From the NCBI GenBank assembly GCA_022601135.1, contig JAHZJB010000135.1, positions 1-38,932 on the forward strand: DNA of 38,932 nucleotides, written 5' to 3'. The position numbers were made by a program, and so were the translations under genes. The DNA is from Actinomycetes bacterium. Lineage in GTDB: Bacteria; Actinomycetota; Actinomycetes; Mycobacteriales; Mycobacteriaceae. A model generated the notes under the pieces. The model worked only from the letters and a program-made list of their open reading frames with translations. It ran no database searches and was not told the origin of the DNA. Shown here piece by piece: positions 25,899 to 34,983 of this stretch (position 1 is its first letter; each line of letters opens with the position of its first letter).

Positions 25899-27161
25899 AT
25901 GACGCGTGCAGTAAGAGGTGGCGGCAGGCATCGGCCGGCCCACCGGCTACGGACCATGTCGCCACTCGCGGCGCTGGCGGCTCTGCTTCCGCTGGTGGCC
26001 GCACCGCCCGCAGCCGCGGCACCCGAGCCGGCACCGGCCAAGGTGCTGACCATCAGCCCGTTGTGGCCCGTCGTTCCCGTGAGGAGCGCGCTGGGCGGCT
26101 CCCTGTGCCGATCCAACATCTGCGAGACCGTCCCCTACGTGCCCTTCTGGACGGCCAACGGCGTGACATCACTGAACAGGAAGCTGACCGGCACCGCTGA
26201 TGACGACCCCACGCCGGACGGCCCGACCGTGGTGTTCGCCTACAGCAACGGAGCGTTGGCGGCCGCCCGTTGGATCGCGCAACACAGCGACGTTCCGCAG
26301 GCCCCCTCCCCCGAGGAGTTGTCGTTCGTCCTGATCGGCAACCCCGCGCGTGGCCACGGCGGCACCATCCCGCCGATACAGCCGTCCGAGTACCACACCC
26401 TCGACATCGTCCGTCAGTACGACCCCCTGGCGGACTTCCCGGACGATCCTTTCAACCTGCTGGCGATGGCCAACATCGCCGCCGGGATTGTGTCGCCGAC
26501 CCACCTCGACTACACCAAGGTGGACATCGACGATCCGGCCAACACCACCTGGACCGAGGGCACCACGACCTATGTTTTCGTGCCGACCCCGGAACTTCCC
26601 CTGCTGGACCCCCTGCGCCTGGTGGGGATGCGGTGGCTGGCCGATGCGCTCAACGAGCCGCTGACAGAGATTGTGGAACGTGCTTATGACCGCTCCTACC
26701 TGCCCGCCGCACCCACCGACCAGCCAGTGGCCGCACCCCCCGACCAGCCAGCGGCCGCGCCCGCCGAAACCGCCTCCGAGCCCCACGTTGCAGACCCCGC
26801 GGAAGCGACGGCCGTCGGGTCCAACGGTGCACGGGTGAGCGACGGGGATGACTCGACCGCGGCCATAACCGGGGAATCCGAAACGCCCGGGGCGGCGTCC
26901 GCGGAATCGCCCGGCGAACTCGTGGACGAGCCGGATCCGAGGGACCCGACAGACCCGACAGACTTGACCGACGGGGACCACGACGACGAGGACGCCGACG
27001 AAGACACCCTCGAGGGGGACTCCGAGCAAGGCCCCGACGCGCAGGCCGCGCCGGACGAACTGACCCCCGCCAACAGCAGACCGGCACCATCCGCCGACGC
27101 GCAGCAGCCGGACGCGCAGCAGCCGGACGTGCAGGAAGCCGGCGACACCGGCGGCGAATGA
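25899..27161 (+). CDS. Secreted PE-PPE-domain hydrolase without a PE/PPE N-terminus
   Basis: A 420-residue protein with a Sec-type signal peptide (basic start, then PLAALAALLPLVAAPPAAAA, cleavage near residue 41) followed by a PE-PPE domain (about 48-245), a serine alpha/beta hydrolase fold. The nucleophile is probably Ser116 in FAYSNGALAA, where the first Gly of GxSxG is Ala; LIGNPARGHGG, VRQYDPLADFPDDP and SPTHLDYTKV hold the likely Asp and His. Residues after about 255 are disordered, acidic and Pro/Ala-rich. Mycobacterial relatives are lipases or esterases, or transfer acyl chains in trehalose polyphleate and glycopeptidolipid-type pathways. GGAGG is 7 bp before the ATG at 25899. It stands where H37Rv has esxVW/PPE65/PE32. 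Confidence 0.88.
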   Translation: MTRAVRGGGRHRPAHRLRTMSPLAALAALLPLVAAPPAAAAPEPAPAKVLTISPLWPVVPVRSALGGSLCRSNICETVPYVPFWTANGVTSLNRKLTGTADDDPTPDGPTVVFAYSNGALAAARWIAQHSDVPQAPSPEELSFVLIGNPARGHGGTIPPIQPSEYHTLDIVRQYDPLADFPDDPFNLLAMANIAAGIVSPTHLDYTKVDIDDPANTTWTEGTTTYVFVPTPELPLLDPLRLVGMRWLADALNEPLTEIVERAYDRSYLPAAPTDQPVAAPPDQPAAAPAETASEPHVADPAEATAVGSNGARVSDGDDSTAAITGESETPGAASAESPGELVDEPDPRDPTDPTDLTDGDHDDEDADEDTLEGDSEQGPDAQAAPDELTPANSRPAPSADAQQPDAQQPDVQEAGDTGGE

Positions 27162-27199
27162 CCTCCACTCGGCTTCCGCAGCTGCGTGCCCGGGTGGAC

Positions 27200-27212
27200 T
27201 AGGGTGCCAGGC
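27200..27212 (+). promoter_or_regulatory. Putative -10 element for a leaderless lpqG mRNA
   Basis: TAGGGT (27200-27205) lies seven bases before the lpqG ATG, which has no Shine-Dalgarno sequence. The arrangement matches the TAnnnT-N6/7-ATG pattern of mycobacterial leaderless genes. The gap to the upstream hydrolase gene is only 51 bp, so readthrough is also possible. Confidence 0.4.
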
Positions 27213-27953
27213 ATGCCGATCGCAGCTCAACAAAAATCTGCCAGGACCACGCTCACGTGCTTCGCGGTGGCGGCGGTCGCCGCGGCCGCGCTGACGGCAT
27301 GCGACGCGCAGCCGGCCCCGACCTCGAACCCCGATGCCGTCGAACGGCAGGTCACGGTCGTGGGAGCCGGCGAAGTCCAGGGCTCGCCCGACACGCTGAC
27401 GGTGGACGCATCGGTGGAGTTCGTGGCCCCCGAGGCCACCGCCGCCATGAACCAGACCAACGATCGTCAGCGCGCCGTCATCGATGCGCTCGTCGACGCC
27501 GGGATAGACCGCGACGACCTGGCCACCACCGAGGCCGATTTGCAGCCGCAGTACGCCCCCGAGAACAACGCGATCATCGGCTATCGCGCCACCAACTCGA
27601 TCGACGTGACGATCCGCGACCTCGACCTGGCCTCCGAAGCGCTCGGCCTGATCGTCCGCACCGGCGGCGATGCCACCCGCATCAACTCGATCAGCTACTC
27701 CATCGAGGACGATTCTCAGCTGGTTCGCGACGCACGGGCCAGAGCGTTCGAGGATGCCAAGGACCGCGCCGGCCAGTATGCCGACCTGTCCGGACTCGAA
27801 CTCGGCAAGGTGATCTCCATCTCGGAATCGGGCGGCGCCACACCACCTGCGCCGATGCCCGCCCAGCGCGGGATGATGGAGGCTGCCGTACCACTGGAGC
27901 CGGGTCAACAGACGGTGAGTTTCAGCGTGACGGTGATCTGGGAGTTGACCTGA
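27213..27953 (+). CDS. lpqG: LpqG: SIMPL/DUF541 lipoprotein
   Basis: A 246-residue lipoprotein. The signal peptide (FAVAAVAAAALTACDA) ends in the lipobox LTAC with lipid-bearing Cys30. The mature part is one SIMPL (DUF541) domain: VTVVGAGEVQGSPDTLTVDA, the helix MNQTNDRQRAVIDALVDAGI, GYRATNSIDVTIRDL and ARARAFEDAKDRAGQYADL. The family includes stress-linked periplasmic or surface proteins of unclear chemistry. It is the LpqG (Rv3623) orthologue by sequence and synteny. The last 32 bases overlap the 3' end of the convergent molybdopterin gene. Confidence 0.93.
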   Translation: MPIAAQQKSARTTLTCFAVAAVAAAALTACDAQPAPTSNPDAVERQVTVVGAGEVQGSPDTLTVDASVEFVAPEATAAMNQTNDRQRAVIDALVDAGIDRDDLATTEADLQPQYAPENNAIIGYRATNSIDVTIRDLDLASEALGLIVRTGGDATRINSISYSIEDDSQLVRDARARAFEDAKDRAGQYADLSGLELGKVISISESGGATPPAPMPAQRGMMEAAVPLEPGQQTVSFSVTVIWELT

Positions 27954-30189
27954 TCCAAGAGCCCACGGGCGTCCCGGCGGGTTCGATGATGACGCGGATG
28001 CCGTTGAGCACCGCCGTCCCCGACAGTGGGTCGAGCACCGAACCGTCGTTGAGCTGGTTGACGTTCACACCCGGGTCCCGGGCGGCGAGCGTCTGTCCGG
28101 TGCCGTCGCGATCGTGACCCCAGCCGTGCGGCAGCGACAGCACGCCGCGACGGATGTCCTCGGTGATCTCGACAGGCACGATCAATTCGCCGCCGGGCCC
28201 CTTGACCACCGCGGAATCGGAAACCCCGAGCTCTGCGGCATCGTCGGGGTGCATCTGCAGTGTGCACCGATTCGTGCCCCCGGCCAGCGCGGGCACGTTG
28301 TGCATCCAACTGTTGTTGGAGCGCAGGTGCCGGCGTCCGATCAAGACGAATCCTGCAGTAGATCGCCCCACCGAATCGCGCAGTCGCTCCGCGTCGGCGA
28401 CGAGCTGCGGTGGGGCGAGCTCGATCAGTCCCGACGGGGTGCGCAGCACATCGGGCAGCCGCGGCTGCAGCGGGCCAAGGTCGATACCGTGCGGGGCCGC
28501 CTTGAGCCGCTTGAGTGTCAAGCCGTTAGGCCGGGTCCCGAACGCGTCGCCGTAGGCGCCGAGACGGAGCATCATGTCGAGCCGACGCTCGTAGCCCGGT
28601 CCGTCGTCGAGCATGGCGGTCAGCCCATCGACCGCGCGCCCCGCGACCGGCGAGCCTGCATCGGCGGTCTCCTTGGCCAGGGTGGTGGCGATAACCTGCT
28701 CGTCAACCAGCGCCGGGTCCGCATCGACTCCGATTCCGTAGATCACCAGCGCGATTCGCGACAGGATTTCTGCCTCGTCAGGGGCCTCGCCCAACGCCAG
28801 CGCTGGCGGTGAGTAGCGCGCATTGTTGCGCACTGCAACGTTGTTCAGCGCGAAGTCGAAGTGCGGGCTGCGCGATGGCGGCGGTGGCGGCAAGATGACG
28901 TCGGCGTGGCGGGTGGTCTCGTTGAGATAGGGATCGACCGAAAGCATGAACCCGGTCCCGGCCAGTGCGCGGTCGAGTCGATCACCGTCGGGTGCGGAGA
29001 GCACCGGATTGCCCGCGATGGTGATCACGGCGCGAATCTGCCCTTCCCCCGGGGTAACTATCTCCTCGGCCAGCGCCGCGACAGGCAATTCCGAGAGCAC
29101 CTCGGGATGGCCGGAGACCCGGCTGCGCCAGCGGCCGGTCCGGAACCCGCGACCCTTTCGGCGGCCGCGCGGGGCGGGCGCAACGGGCGACAGCGGAAAC
29201 ATCGCGCCGCCGGCCCGGTCCAGATTGCCGGTCAGCACGTTCACCACGTCGACCAGCCAACTGCCCAGAGTGCCGAATTCGACCGTGGAGGTACCCATCC
29301 GCCCGTACACGGCTGCTGACGGCGCCCGGGCCAGCTCCCGGGCCAGCGTCCGGATGTCGTCAGCCTCAAGCCCGCAGTGGGCGGCGACGGCCGACGGCCC
29401 GAAACCGCGGGCGAGTTCGCGAACGTCCTCCACCCCGGCGACGTCGTCAGCCAAAGCTCCCAGATTGACCAGGCCCTCCTCGAACAGGACATGGACGACG
29501 GCGAACAGCAGTGCGGCGTCGGTGCCGGGCCGCGGCGCCAGGTGCCGGTCAGCAAGCTGGGCGGTGCGGGTACCGGCGGGGTCGATGACGACCAGCTTGC
29601 CTCCACGCTTACGTAGGCTGCGCAGCTTGCCGCCGAAGCCGGCGGCGGTTGCCAGACTGCCGTTGGACACCATGGGGTTCGCCCCGATGATCACCAGATA
29701 GTCGGTGCGATCGAGGTCGGGCACCGTGAACGCGACGGGGCTGCCGAACATCAATCCCAGCGCCACGTGCTTGGGCATCTGGTCCAACGTGCTCGCCGAG
29801 TAGACCTGATGGGTACCGAGACCGCGGATGATCAGCGGCGGATAGAGCGCACCGGCGACGGTGTGTGCGTTCGGATTGCCCAAATACACGCCCACCGACT
29901 GGCCACCGTGCTCGGTCAGCACTGTGGAAAGCCCGGTGGCGGCGGCCGAGAATGCCTCCTCCCACGTCGCTGGCATGAGCGTGCCGGCCCGCCGCACCAT
30001 GGGAACCCGCAAGCGGTCAGGGTCGTTGTCGAGTTCGGCGAAACTCGCCCCCTTGGGGCAGATGAAGCCAGCGCTGAAGACATCGTCGCGGTCACCCCGC
30101 GCACCCACAACCCGTCCGTTGTCGATGGTCAGCGTCAGGCCACAGGTCGCCTCACAGAGGGGACAGATACGCAGGGCTGTGTCCGTCAC
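27922..30189 (-). CDS. Molybdopterin (bis-MGD) oxidoreductase of unknown substrate
   Basis: A 755-residue protein of the DMSO-reductase superfamily. An N-terminal 4Fe-4S site is formed by Cys9, Cys12, Cys16 and Cys44 (CPLCEATC and ICPKG), then come domains II/III (LVIIGANPMVSNGS, VVIDPAGTRTAQLADRHLAPRPGTDAALL shortened) and a C-terminal cofactor domain (RRHLRSNNSWMHNVP, HPDDAAELGV, VNQLNDGSVLDPLSG). In residues 131-150, where the Mo ligand normally sits, there is no Cys; Ser131, Ser133 or Asp136 is possible. There is no twin-arginine signal, so it is cytoplasmic. The GTG start is three bases after the hpt stop, so it is the last gene of the dacB-tilS-hpt operon. H37Rv lacks it here. The electron partner and substrate are unknown. 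Confidence 0.88.
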   Translation of the reverse strand: MTDTALRICPLCEATCGLTLTIDNGRVVGARGDRDDVFSAGFICPKGASFAELDNDPDRLRVPMVRRAGTLMPATWEEAFSAAATGLSTVLTEHGGQSVGVYLGNPNAHTVAGALYPPLIIRGLGTHQVYSASTLDQMPKHVALGLMFGSPVAFTVPDLDRTDYLVIIGANPMVSNGSLATAAGFGGKLRSLRKRGGKLVVIDPAGTRTAQLADRHLAPRPGTDAALLFAVVHVLFEEGLVNLGALADDVAGVEDVRELARGFGPSAVAAHCGLEADDIRTLARELARAPSAAVYGRMGTSTVEFGTLGSWLVDVVNVLTGNLDRAGGAMFPLSPVAPAPRGRRKGRGFRTGRWRSRVSGHPEVLSELPVAALAEEIVTPGEGQIRAVITIAGNPVLSAPDGDRLDRALAGTGFMLSVDPYLNETTRHADVILPPPPPSRSPHFDFALNNVAVRNNARYSPPALALGEAPDEAEILSRIALVIYGIGVDADPALVDEQVIATTLAKETADAGSPVAGRAVDGLTAMLDDGPGYERRLDMMLRLGAYGDAFGTRPNGLTLKRLKAAPHGIDLGPLQPRLPDVLRTPSGLIELAPPQLVADAERLRDSVGRSTAGFVLIGRRHLRSNNSWMHNVPALAGGTNRCTLQMHPDDAAELGVSDSAVVKGPGGELIVPVEITEDIRRGVLSLPHGWGHDRDGTGQTLAARDPGVNVNQLNDGSVLDPLSGTAVLNGIRVIIEPAGTPVGSWIRSTPRSPSR

Positions 30190-30192
30190 GCC

Positions 30193-30786
30193 TCAACCGT
30201 CCTCGTACACCCTGGGGTCGAGGGTGCCGATGTAGGGCAGGTCGCGGTAACGCTCGGCGTAGTCGAGCCCGTATCCAACGACGAACTCGTTGGGGATGTC
30301 GAAGCCCACGTAGGTGATGTCGACGTCGGTGCGCACCGCCTCGAGCTTGCGGAGCAGAGTGCACACCCGCAGCGATCGTGGGCGTCTGGTGGCCAGGTTG
30401 CGGAGCAACCAGGACAGCGTCAGCCCGGAGTCGACGATGTCCTCGACTATCAGCACGTCACGATCGTTGATGTCGCGGTCGAGGTCTTTGAGGATACGGA
30501 CCACGCCCGAAGACGACGTGGAGGATCCGTAGGAGCTGACCGCCATGAATTCCAGCTGGGTCGGCAGCGAGATGGCCCGGGCCAAGTCGGTGACGAACAT
30601 GACTGCGCCCTTCAGCACGGTGATGAGCAGTAGATCCTGCCCGTCGGCCCCATCAACTGCACCGCGGTAGTCTCCGGCGATCTGCGCTCCGAGTTCAGCA
30701 GTCTTGGACCGGATCTGATCTTCGGACAGCAGCACCGACTTGATGTCCCCGGGGTACAGCTCCCCAGTATGCGCAGGCACGTCCAC
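30193..30786 (-). CDS. hpt: Hypoxanthine(-guanine) phosphoribosyltransferase
   Basis: A protein of about 197 residues that salvages hypoxanthine and guanine with PRPP. Signature motifs are [17 protein letters not shown], the [18 protein letters not shown] loop, the PRPP-binding [18 protein letters not shown] and the C-terminal [20 protein letters not shown]. It agrees with Hpt (Rv3624c) almost throughout. No ATG is available: GTG at 30786 (used), GTG at 30780 and TTG at 30816 are all possible, and none has a strong ribosome site. It follows tilS by about 40 bp in the minus-strand operon. Confidence 0.95.
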   Translation of the reverse strand: MDVPAHTGELYPGDIKSVLLSEDQIRSKTAELGAQIAGDYRGAVDGADGQDLLLITVLKGAVMFVTDLARAISLPTQLEFMAVSSYGSSTSSSGVVRILKDLDRDINDRDVLIVEDIVDSGLTLSWLLRNLATRRPRSLRVCTLLRKLEAVRTDVDITYVGFDIPNEFVVGYGLDYAERYRDLPYIGTLDPRVYEDG

Positions 30787-30825
30787 AGCGTGCCACGTCG
30801 TGGCCCGGATAACCAAGGCCGGCCG

Positions 30826-31797
30826 TCACACCGGCTCTCGAAACAGCAGCAGCATGTCCTGTCGACGACCTGCGAACAGCCGTTCACGAGGTGGTGCGCT
30901 GGGCACCGCCACCGCGCCCTGCCCCCGCCAATCGGTAACCAGGCGGTCGGTGGCGCGGAGTTGCTTGTCGGACAACCCGATGGCCCCACCGGCCAGCAGC
31001 CACGCCCTGATCACCCGGCGCCGAAGCGCCGTCGGCAACGGAGAAATCGCAGCGGTGGGGAGGCCCTCGAGGGGCAAGCCCGCGCCCAGCTCGGCCAAGA
31101 ACTCTGCGGCCATGCCGTCGAGCAAGTCGTTGTCCTCTCGCAGCGCGGTCGCGGTGCGCGCCAGCGCTTCGGCCACGCCGCCGCCGAGGGAGTCCTCGAG
31201 CAGCGGCAGGACCTCGGTGCGCAGTCGGACCCTGGTGAAGCGCCGGTCGGTGTTGTGCGGGTCCTGCCAGGCCTTCAGCCCGAGCTCGGCACATGCCTTG
31301 CGGGTCAGCTCGCGTCGCACCCCCAACAGCGGTCGGCACCAGGGCGGGTCATAGGGGCGCATCCCAGCGATGGAACGGGCGCCAGACCCCCGGCCCAGGC
31401 CGAGCAGCACCGTCTCGGCCTGATCGTCAAGCGTGTGCGCCAACAACACCGGCGCGCCCGCACGAGCCTGTTCGAGCGCCCGGTAGCGGGCCGTTCGAGC
31501 GGCCGCTTCTGGACCGCCGGCGGATCCCACATCGACGCAAATTACCTCTGCACCAACACATCCCACCGCCATTGCCTGCTCGCGGGCAGTCGCGCTGACC
31601 GTCTCTGATTCCGGCTGCAGGCGGTGGTCGATGATCAGCGCGGTAGTCGGCAGCACCGTTGCTGCCGCAGCGGCCAGCGCGAGCGAGTCGGCACCCCCCG
31701 AGAGCGCGACACACCAGCGGCCTTCACCTTCGGCGTGTTCCTGGGCGAAGTGGGTTACCACCGCGCGCATCTGGGCTACAGCAGTCGGTCGATCCAT
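30826..31797 (-). CDS. tilS: tRNA(Ile)-lysidine synthetase
   Basis: A 323-residue N-type ATP pyrophosphatase with the PP-loop SGGADS (residues 33-38, in CVALSGGADSLAL). It modifies the CAU anticodon of tRNA-Ile2 to lysidine so that it reads AUA codons. Further family motifs are IDHRLQPES, AARTARYRALEQ, LLAHTLDDQAETVLLGLGRG and IAGMRP, plus the C-terminal domain near PTALRRRVIRAWLLAGG. It is short compared with E. coli TilS, as in actinobacteria, which lack the last domain. The ATG at 31797 lies inside the 3' end of the metalloprotease-like gene (22-bp overlap), so the two are cotranslated. Confidence 0.95.
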   Translation of the reverse strand: MDRPTAVAQMRAVVTHFAQEHAEGEGRWCVALSGGADSLALAAAAATVLPTTALIIDHRLQPESETVSATAREQAMAVGCVGAEVICVDVGSAGGPEAAARTARYRALEQARAGAPVLLAHTLDDQAETVLLGLGRGSGARSIAGMRPYDPPWCRPLLGVRRELTRKACAELGLKAWQDPHNTDRRFTRVRLRTEVLPLLEDSLGGGVAEALARTATALREDNDLLDGMAAEFLAELGAGLPLEGLPTAAISPLPTALRRRVIRAWLLAGGAIGLSDKQLRATDRLVTDWRGQGAVAVPSAPPRERLFAGRRQDMLLLFREPV

Positions 31798-32858
31798 CGC
31801 TGCGGTTCATCGATTTCGCTTGGCAAAGGCAGACTTTCGGCACCTGACCACACAGTGTTGAACCGCTGCATCCCCACCTTGGACACCACGTCGTCGACAA
31901 ATGCCTTGCCTCGGGTGTACTGGCTCATCTTGGCGTCGACACCTAACAGCGCGCGGATCAGTCGCTGCAACGGGGGCTGCTTTCGCTGCCTTCGCCGGTC
32001 GAACCGGTGCCGGATCGATGCGACCGACGGAACCACGGCCGGCCCAACAGCATCCATCACATGCTCGGCGTGTCCCTCCAGCAGCGTTCCCAACACCAGC
32101 AGTTGATCGAGCGCCTCACGCTGCGGCTCGGACTGCAGCGCCCGGATAAAACCCAGCACACCCGTGGAATTCAACTGATCAGCATCGTTTTTCGACTCGT
32201 CCCGGAATCCACGGACGTATGCTGCCAGCCGGGCGACGACCTTCGTGACGTCCTCGCCCGCATCTTCGGTCAGTACCGCGAGCGCCCCCGTCATGTGGCC
32301 TGCGAGCCAGGGATTGGCCCGAAACTGCACCCGGTGGGTAACCTCATGCAGGCACACCCACATACGAAAGTCCTTGGGGTTCACCCGCAGTTGGCGCTCG
32401 ACAGCAAGGGCGTTGGGGTACACCAGGAGCAGCTCGCCACCTTCGGTTCCGAACGGATCGTACTGGCCGAGGATGGCCGACGACACGAATGCCAGCACCG
32501 CACCGGTCTGCGCCCCGGCAACACTGCCACTGATCACCCCGGTCCTGGCGCGGCCGCCGGAATCACCTGCGTTCACGCCCCCGGTCATCGCCCGCATCGA
32601 GTGCGCCGCAGCGCGAATCCACTCCGGCCGGTTGACGATTCGTGCCTCCGGGATCCCACCGCCCTCAATCAAACCGGTTACCTCGCGAACCGGCAGTTCG
32701 GCGACCCGGGCTGACGCGCTGAGCTGCTCGATCACCTGTCTGCGGGTGTAGTCGGTGGCCGCGGGTTCGGGGCGCGCCAACTTGGCCCCCACGGTGGCCG
32801 CCAGATTCCAGTCGACCACGCGGCCCAATGCCAAACCGGACTTCGCCGGCGAGCTCAT
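31776..32858 (-). CDS. Zinc-dependent metalloprotease-like protein (DUF2342, Rv3626c)
   Basis: A 360-residue protein of the DUF2342/zincin family, annotated in databases as coenzyme F420 biosynthesis-associated or as a zinc-dependent metalloprotease. The HExxH motif is HEVTH at 171-175 (MWVCLHEVTHRVQF), followed by LLEGHAEHVMDAVG, whose Glu/His could complete the site. An N-terminal stretch (DWNLAATVGAKLARP) is typical. No signal peptide is visible. The ATG at 32858 overlaps the dacB TGA as ATGA; an ATG three codons earlier (32867) is also possible. The function is uncharacterised; the link to F420 is by annotation history only. Confidence 0.88.
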   Translation of the reverse strand: MSSPAKSGLALGRVVDWNLAATVGAKLARPEPAATDYTRRQVIEQLSASARVAELPVREVTGLIEGGGIPEARIVNRPEWIRAAAHSMRAMTGGVNAGDSGGRARTGVISGSVAGAQTGAVLAFVSSAILGQYDPFGTEGGELLLVYPNALAVERQLRVNPKDFRMWVCLHEVTHRVQFRANPWLAGHMTGALAVLTEDAGEDVTKVVARLAAYVRGFRDESKNDADQLNSTGVLGFIRALQSEPQREALDQLLVLGTLLEGHAEHVMDAVGPAVVPSVASIRHRFDRRRQRKQPPLQRLIRALLGVDAKMSQYTRGKAFVDDVVSKVGMQRFNTVWSGAESLPLPSEIDEPQRWIDRLL

Positions 32859-34240
32859 CTGCGGCATCCGCAGGAGCGCAACGTCGCTGCGAAGGCGTCG
32901 AGTGCCGTGCGCCCGCTCGGACCCGCGTCGTTGGACAACAGGGCGAAGGTGAGCACTCGACCACTCTCGTCAGTGACGATCCCGGCCAACGTATTCGTGC
33001 CGGTCAGCGAACCGGTCTTGGCCCGGAGGTACCCCGCCGCGGCCAGGCCCTCCTCGGTGTCGAGATAGCGGTAGGACAGGGTGCCACTGCCCCCGGCAAT
33101 CGGCAGCAGATCCACCAGCGGGCGCAGGCCCGGGTGGTCGTTTCCGGCCGCGGCATTGATCACCTCGTCGAGCGTCCCGGCGGTGAGCCGGTCATCCACC
33201 GACAGGCCGCTCGAGTCGAACAAACGGGCTCCGCTGGTGTCGATTCCCGCCCCCTCGAGCGTCTTCAGCACCGCGCGGGCGGCACCGTCGAAACTCAGCG
33301 GCAGATTCAGCTCGGCGGCGACCTCGCGGCCGAAGGACTCCGCCATCACGTTGTCGGAGAAGTTCATCATGTCGCGCAGCCGCTCCATCATCGGCGGCGA
33401 CTGCACCGAGGCGAGCTCTTTGCCTCCAGAAGTCGGGCGCGCCGACGACAGCACGGTGACCTCCGCCGGGTCGATACCCAAAGCCGTCGCCAGGGCGCGG
33501 CCGGCATCCAACGCCGGAGTCTTCGAACGTCGTGATTCCACGCTCACCGGCTGGGTGCGCCCGCCATCGAGCATCACCGACTCCATGGGTGCGATGTCGC
33601 CACCGTCGATGTCCAGCGGATCCCAGCCTGGGGCCAGCGTCGGACCGCTGTAAGCGCTGATGTCCACCTGCACGGAACGCACGGCGGTGCCACTGCGGCG
33701 GACCTGATCGGCCAGATCGGCGATGCGCGCCGCGTTGCGATACCAGGTCTCCTCGTCGCGAGGCGCCGCCGACAGCGTCTGATCACCGCCGCCGACCAGC
33801 ACCACCACACCAGGTTGGTCGCCGGCCACCACCCGGGTCGTCAACCGGGCGTCGCGATCCAGGGTCAGCAGCGCCGCCGCGGCGGTCAGCACCTTGTTCG
33901 TCGACGCCGGCTGCATCGGCACGCCGCCGCCCTGCGCCCAGAGTTGCCGGCCAGTCAGCGCATCGGAGACGCGCGCGGTGAACCTGCCGAGGTTCGGGTC
34001 GTCCAGTACCGGCGCCAGGACCGCGGCGAGGCCGTCCGTCGTCGGTACCTCGGCGGTCTCGGCCACCGGAACGACGGCGGGCGCCGCGGTTGCCGGGGCA
34101 GGCTCGGGTTCGACGGCCAGTGCGGCGCTGGGATCCTGCCTGGTCAGCAGAGCAGCCGCCGCAACCACGACGGCAACCAGCAGCAATACCGCCACCCCGA
34201 CCACCACGTGGGTTGATCGCCGCCACCGAGTGGGCCGCAT
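32855..34240 (-). CDS. dacB: D-alanyl-D-alanine carboxypeptidase, PBP4/DacB type
   Basis: A 461-residue class C penicillin-binding protein that trims or cuts peptidoglycan stem peptides outside the membrane. An N-terminal anchor ([20 protein letters not shown], residues 12-31) is followed by an Ala/Pro linker and the catalytic domain: SxxK as Ser113-T-N-Lys116 ([13 protein letters not shown]), SDN in [13 protein letters not shown] and KTG in [16 protein letters not shown]. The inserted domain between SxxK and SDN is typical of PBP4. It matches Rv3627c. The ATG at 34240 has GGGAG just upstream. It is the first gene of the minus-strand operon and diverges from ppa across 142 bp. Confidence 0.95.
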   Translation of the reverse strand: MRPTRWRRSTHVVVGVAVLLLVAVVVAAAALLTRQDPSAALAVEPEPAPATAAPAVVPVAETAEVPTTDGLAAVLAPVLDDPNLGRFTARVSDALTGRQLWAQGGGVPMQPASTNKVLTAAAALLTLDRDARLTTRVVAGDQPGVVVLVGGGDQTLSAAPRDEETWYRNAARIADLADQVRRSGTAVRSVQVDISAYSGPTLAPGWDPLDIDGGDIAPMESVMLDGGRTQPVSVESRRSKTPALDAGRALATALGIDPAEVTVLSSARPTSGGKELASVQSPPMMERLRDMMNFSDNVMAESFGREVAAELNLPLSFDGAARAVLKTLEGAGIDTSGARLFDSSGLSVDDRLTAGTLDEVINAAAGNDHPGLRPLVDLLPIAGGSGTLSYRYLDTEEGLAAAGYLRAKTGSLTGTNTLAGIVTDESGRVLTFALLSNDAGPSGRTALDAFAATLRSCGCRR

Positions 34241-34382
34241 GTTCTCCCTGCTTTCGATCGATACCCAAGCCACCCCTGTAGAGCAGGGTATCGCTCCCTA
34301 TATGGTGGACTCCGCCCTGTCGCGTCGTCCCCCTGTGTCATCCGCAAGCCTGAGCCGACCCCGAGCCGAAGGAGTCCCCACG

Positions 34383-34868
34383 GTGCAATTCGATGTCCTC
34401 ATCGAGGTTCCCAAGGGATCTCGAAACAAGTACGAGGTGGACCACGACAGCGGCAAGGTAAAGCTGGACCGCTACCTGTTCACGGCGATGGCCTACCCGA
34501 CCGACTACGGCTACATCGAGGACACTCTCGGCGAGGACGGCGATCCGCTGGACGCGCTGGTGCTGCTGCCGGAGCCGGTGTTCCCCGGATGCATCCTGAC
34601 GGCCCGCCCGGTGGGCATGTTCCGAATGACCGACGAGCATGGCGGCGACGACAAGGTGTTGTGTGTGCTCACCGACCCGCGGTGGGATCACATCACCGAC
34701 ATCGGCGACGTTTCATCGTTCGACTTGGACGCCATCAAACACTTCTTCGTGCACTACAAGGACCTCGAGCCCGGAAAGTTCGTCAAGGCCGCCGACTGGG
34801 TGGGACGGGCGGACGCCGAGGCGGAGGTGCTGCGCTCGATCGAACGGTTCAAGGCCGAAGGCCACTGA
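34383..34868 (+). CDS. ppa: Inorganic pyrophosphatase (family I)
   Basis: A 161-residue soluble family I enzyme that splits pyrophosphate and so pulls biosynthetic reactions forward. It has the core signature [10 protein letters not shown] with its metal-binding Asp residues, [15 protein letters not shown] near the N-terminus, and [16 protein letters not shown]. It matches Rv3628, one residue shorter because of a deletion near [11 protein letters not shown]. The GTG at 34383 with GGAG eight bases upstream is the start; the frame extends to 33894 but that part lies opposite dacB. Confidence 0.97.
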   Translation: MQFDVLIEVPKGSRNKYEVDHDSGKVKLDRYLFTAMAYPTDYGYIEDTLGEDGDPLDALVLLPEPVFPGCILTARPVGMFRMTDEHGGDDKVLCVLTDPRWDHITDIGDVSSFDLDAIKHFFVHYKDLEPGKFVKAADWVGRADAEAEVLRSIERFKAEGH

Positions 34869-34881
34869 GGCCGGCCGCCGA

Positions 34882-34904
34882 GACCTGAGCGCCCGCGGCA
34901 GGTC
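34882..34904 (+). terminator. Possible tail-less terminator after ppa
   Basis: GACCTG (34882-34887) and CAGGTC (34899-34904) form a perfect 6-bp stem with a GC-rich 11-nt loop, 14 bases after the ppa stop. There is no U tract. Mycobacterial terminators often lack one, so the call is tentative. Confidence 0.4.
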
Positions 34905-34983
34905 ATAGACCGGGCCGACACGAATTTGCGCCGCTTTAACACGCCGTAACGCCGCCGTCCTTTACGGCTTCGATCATGTCCCC

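Noticed and set aside
26169..27908. A 579-codon open frame on the minus strand
   Set aside because: It is antisense to the PE-PPE hydrolase and lpqG, both of which have clear signal peptides and domains.
34241..34382. Operator palindrome around AGGGTATCGCTCCCT between dacB and ppa
   Set aside because: The dyad is short and imperfect; I could not separate it from chance or from promoter sequence.
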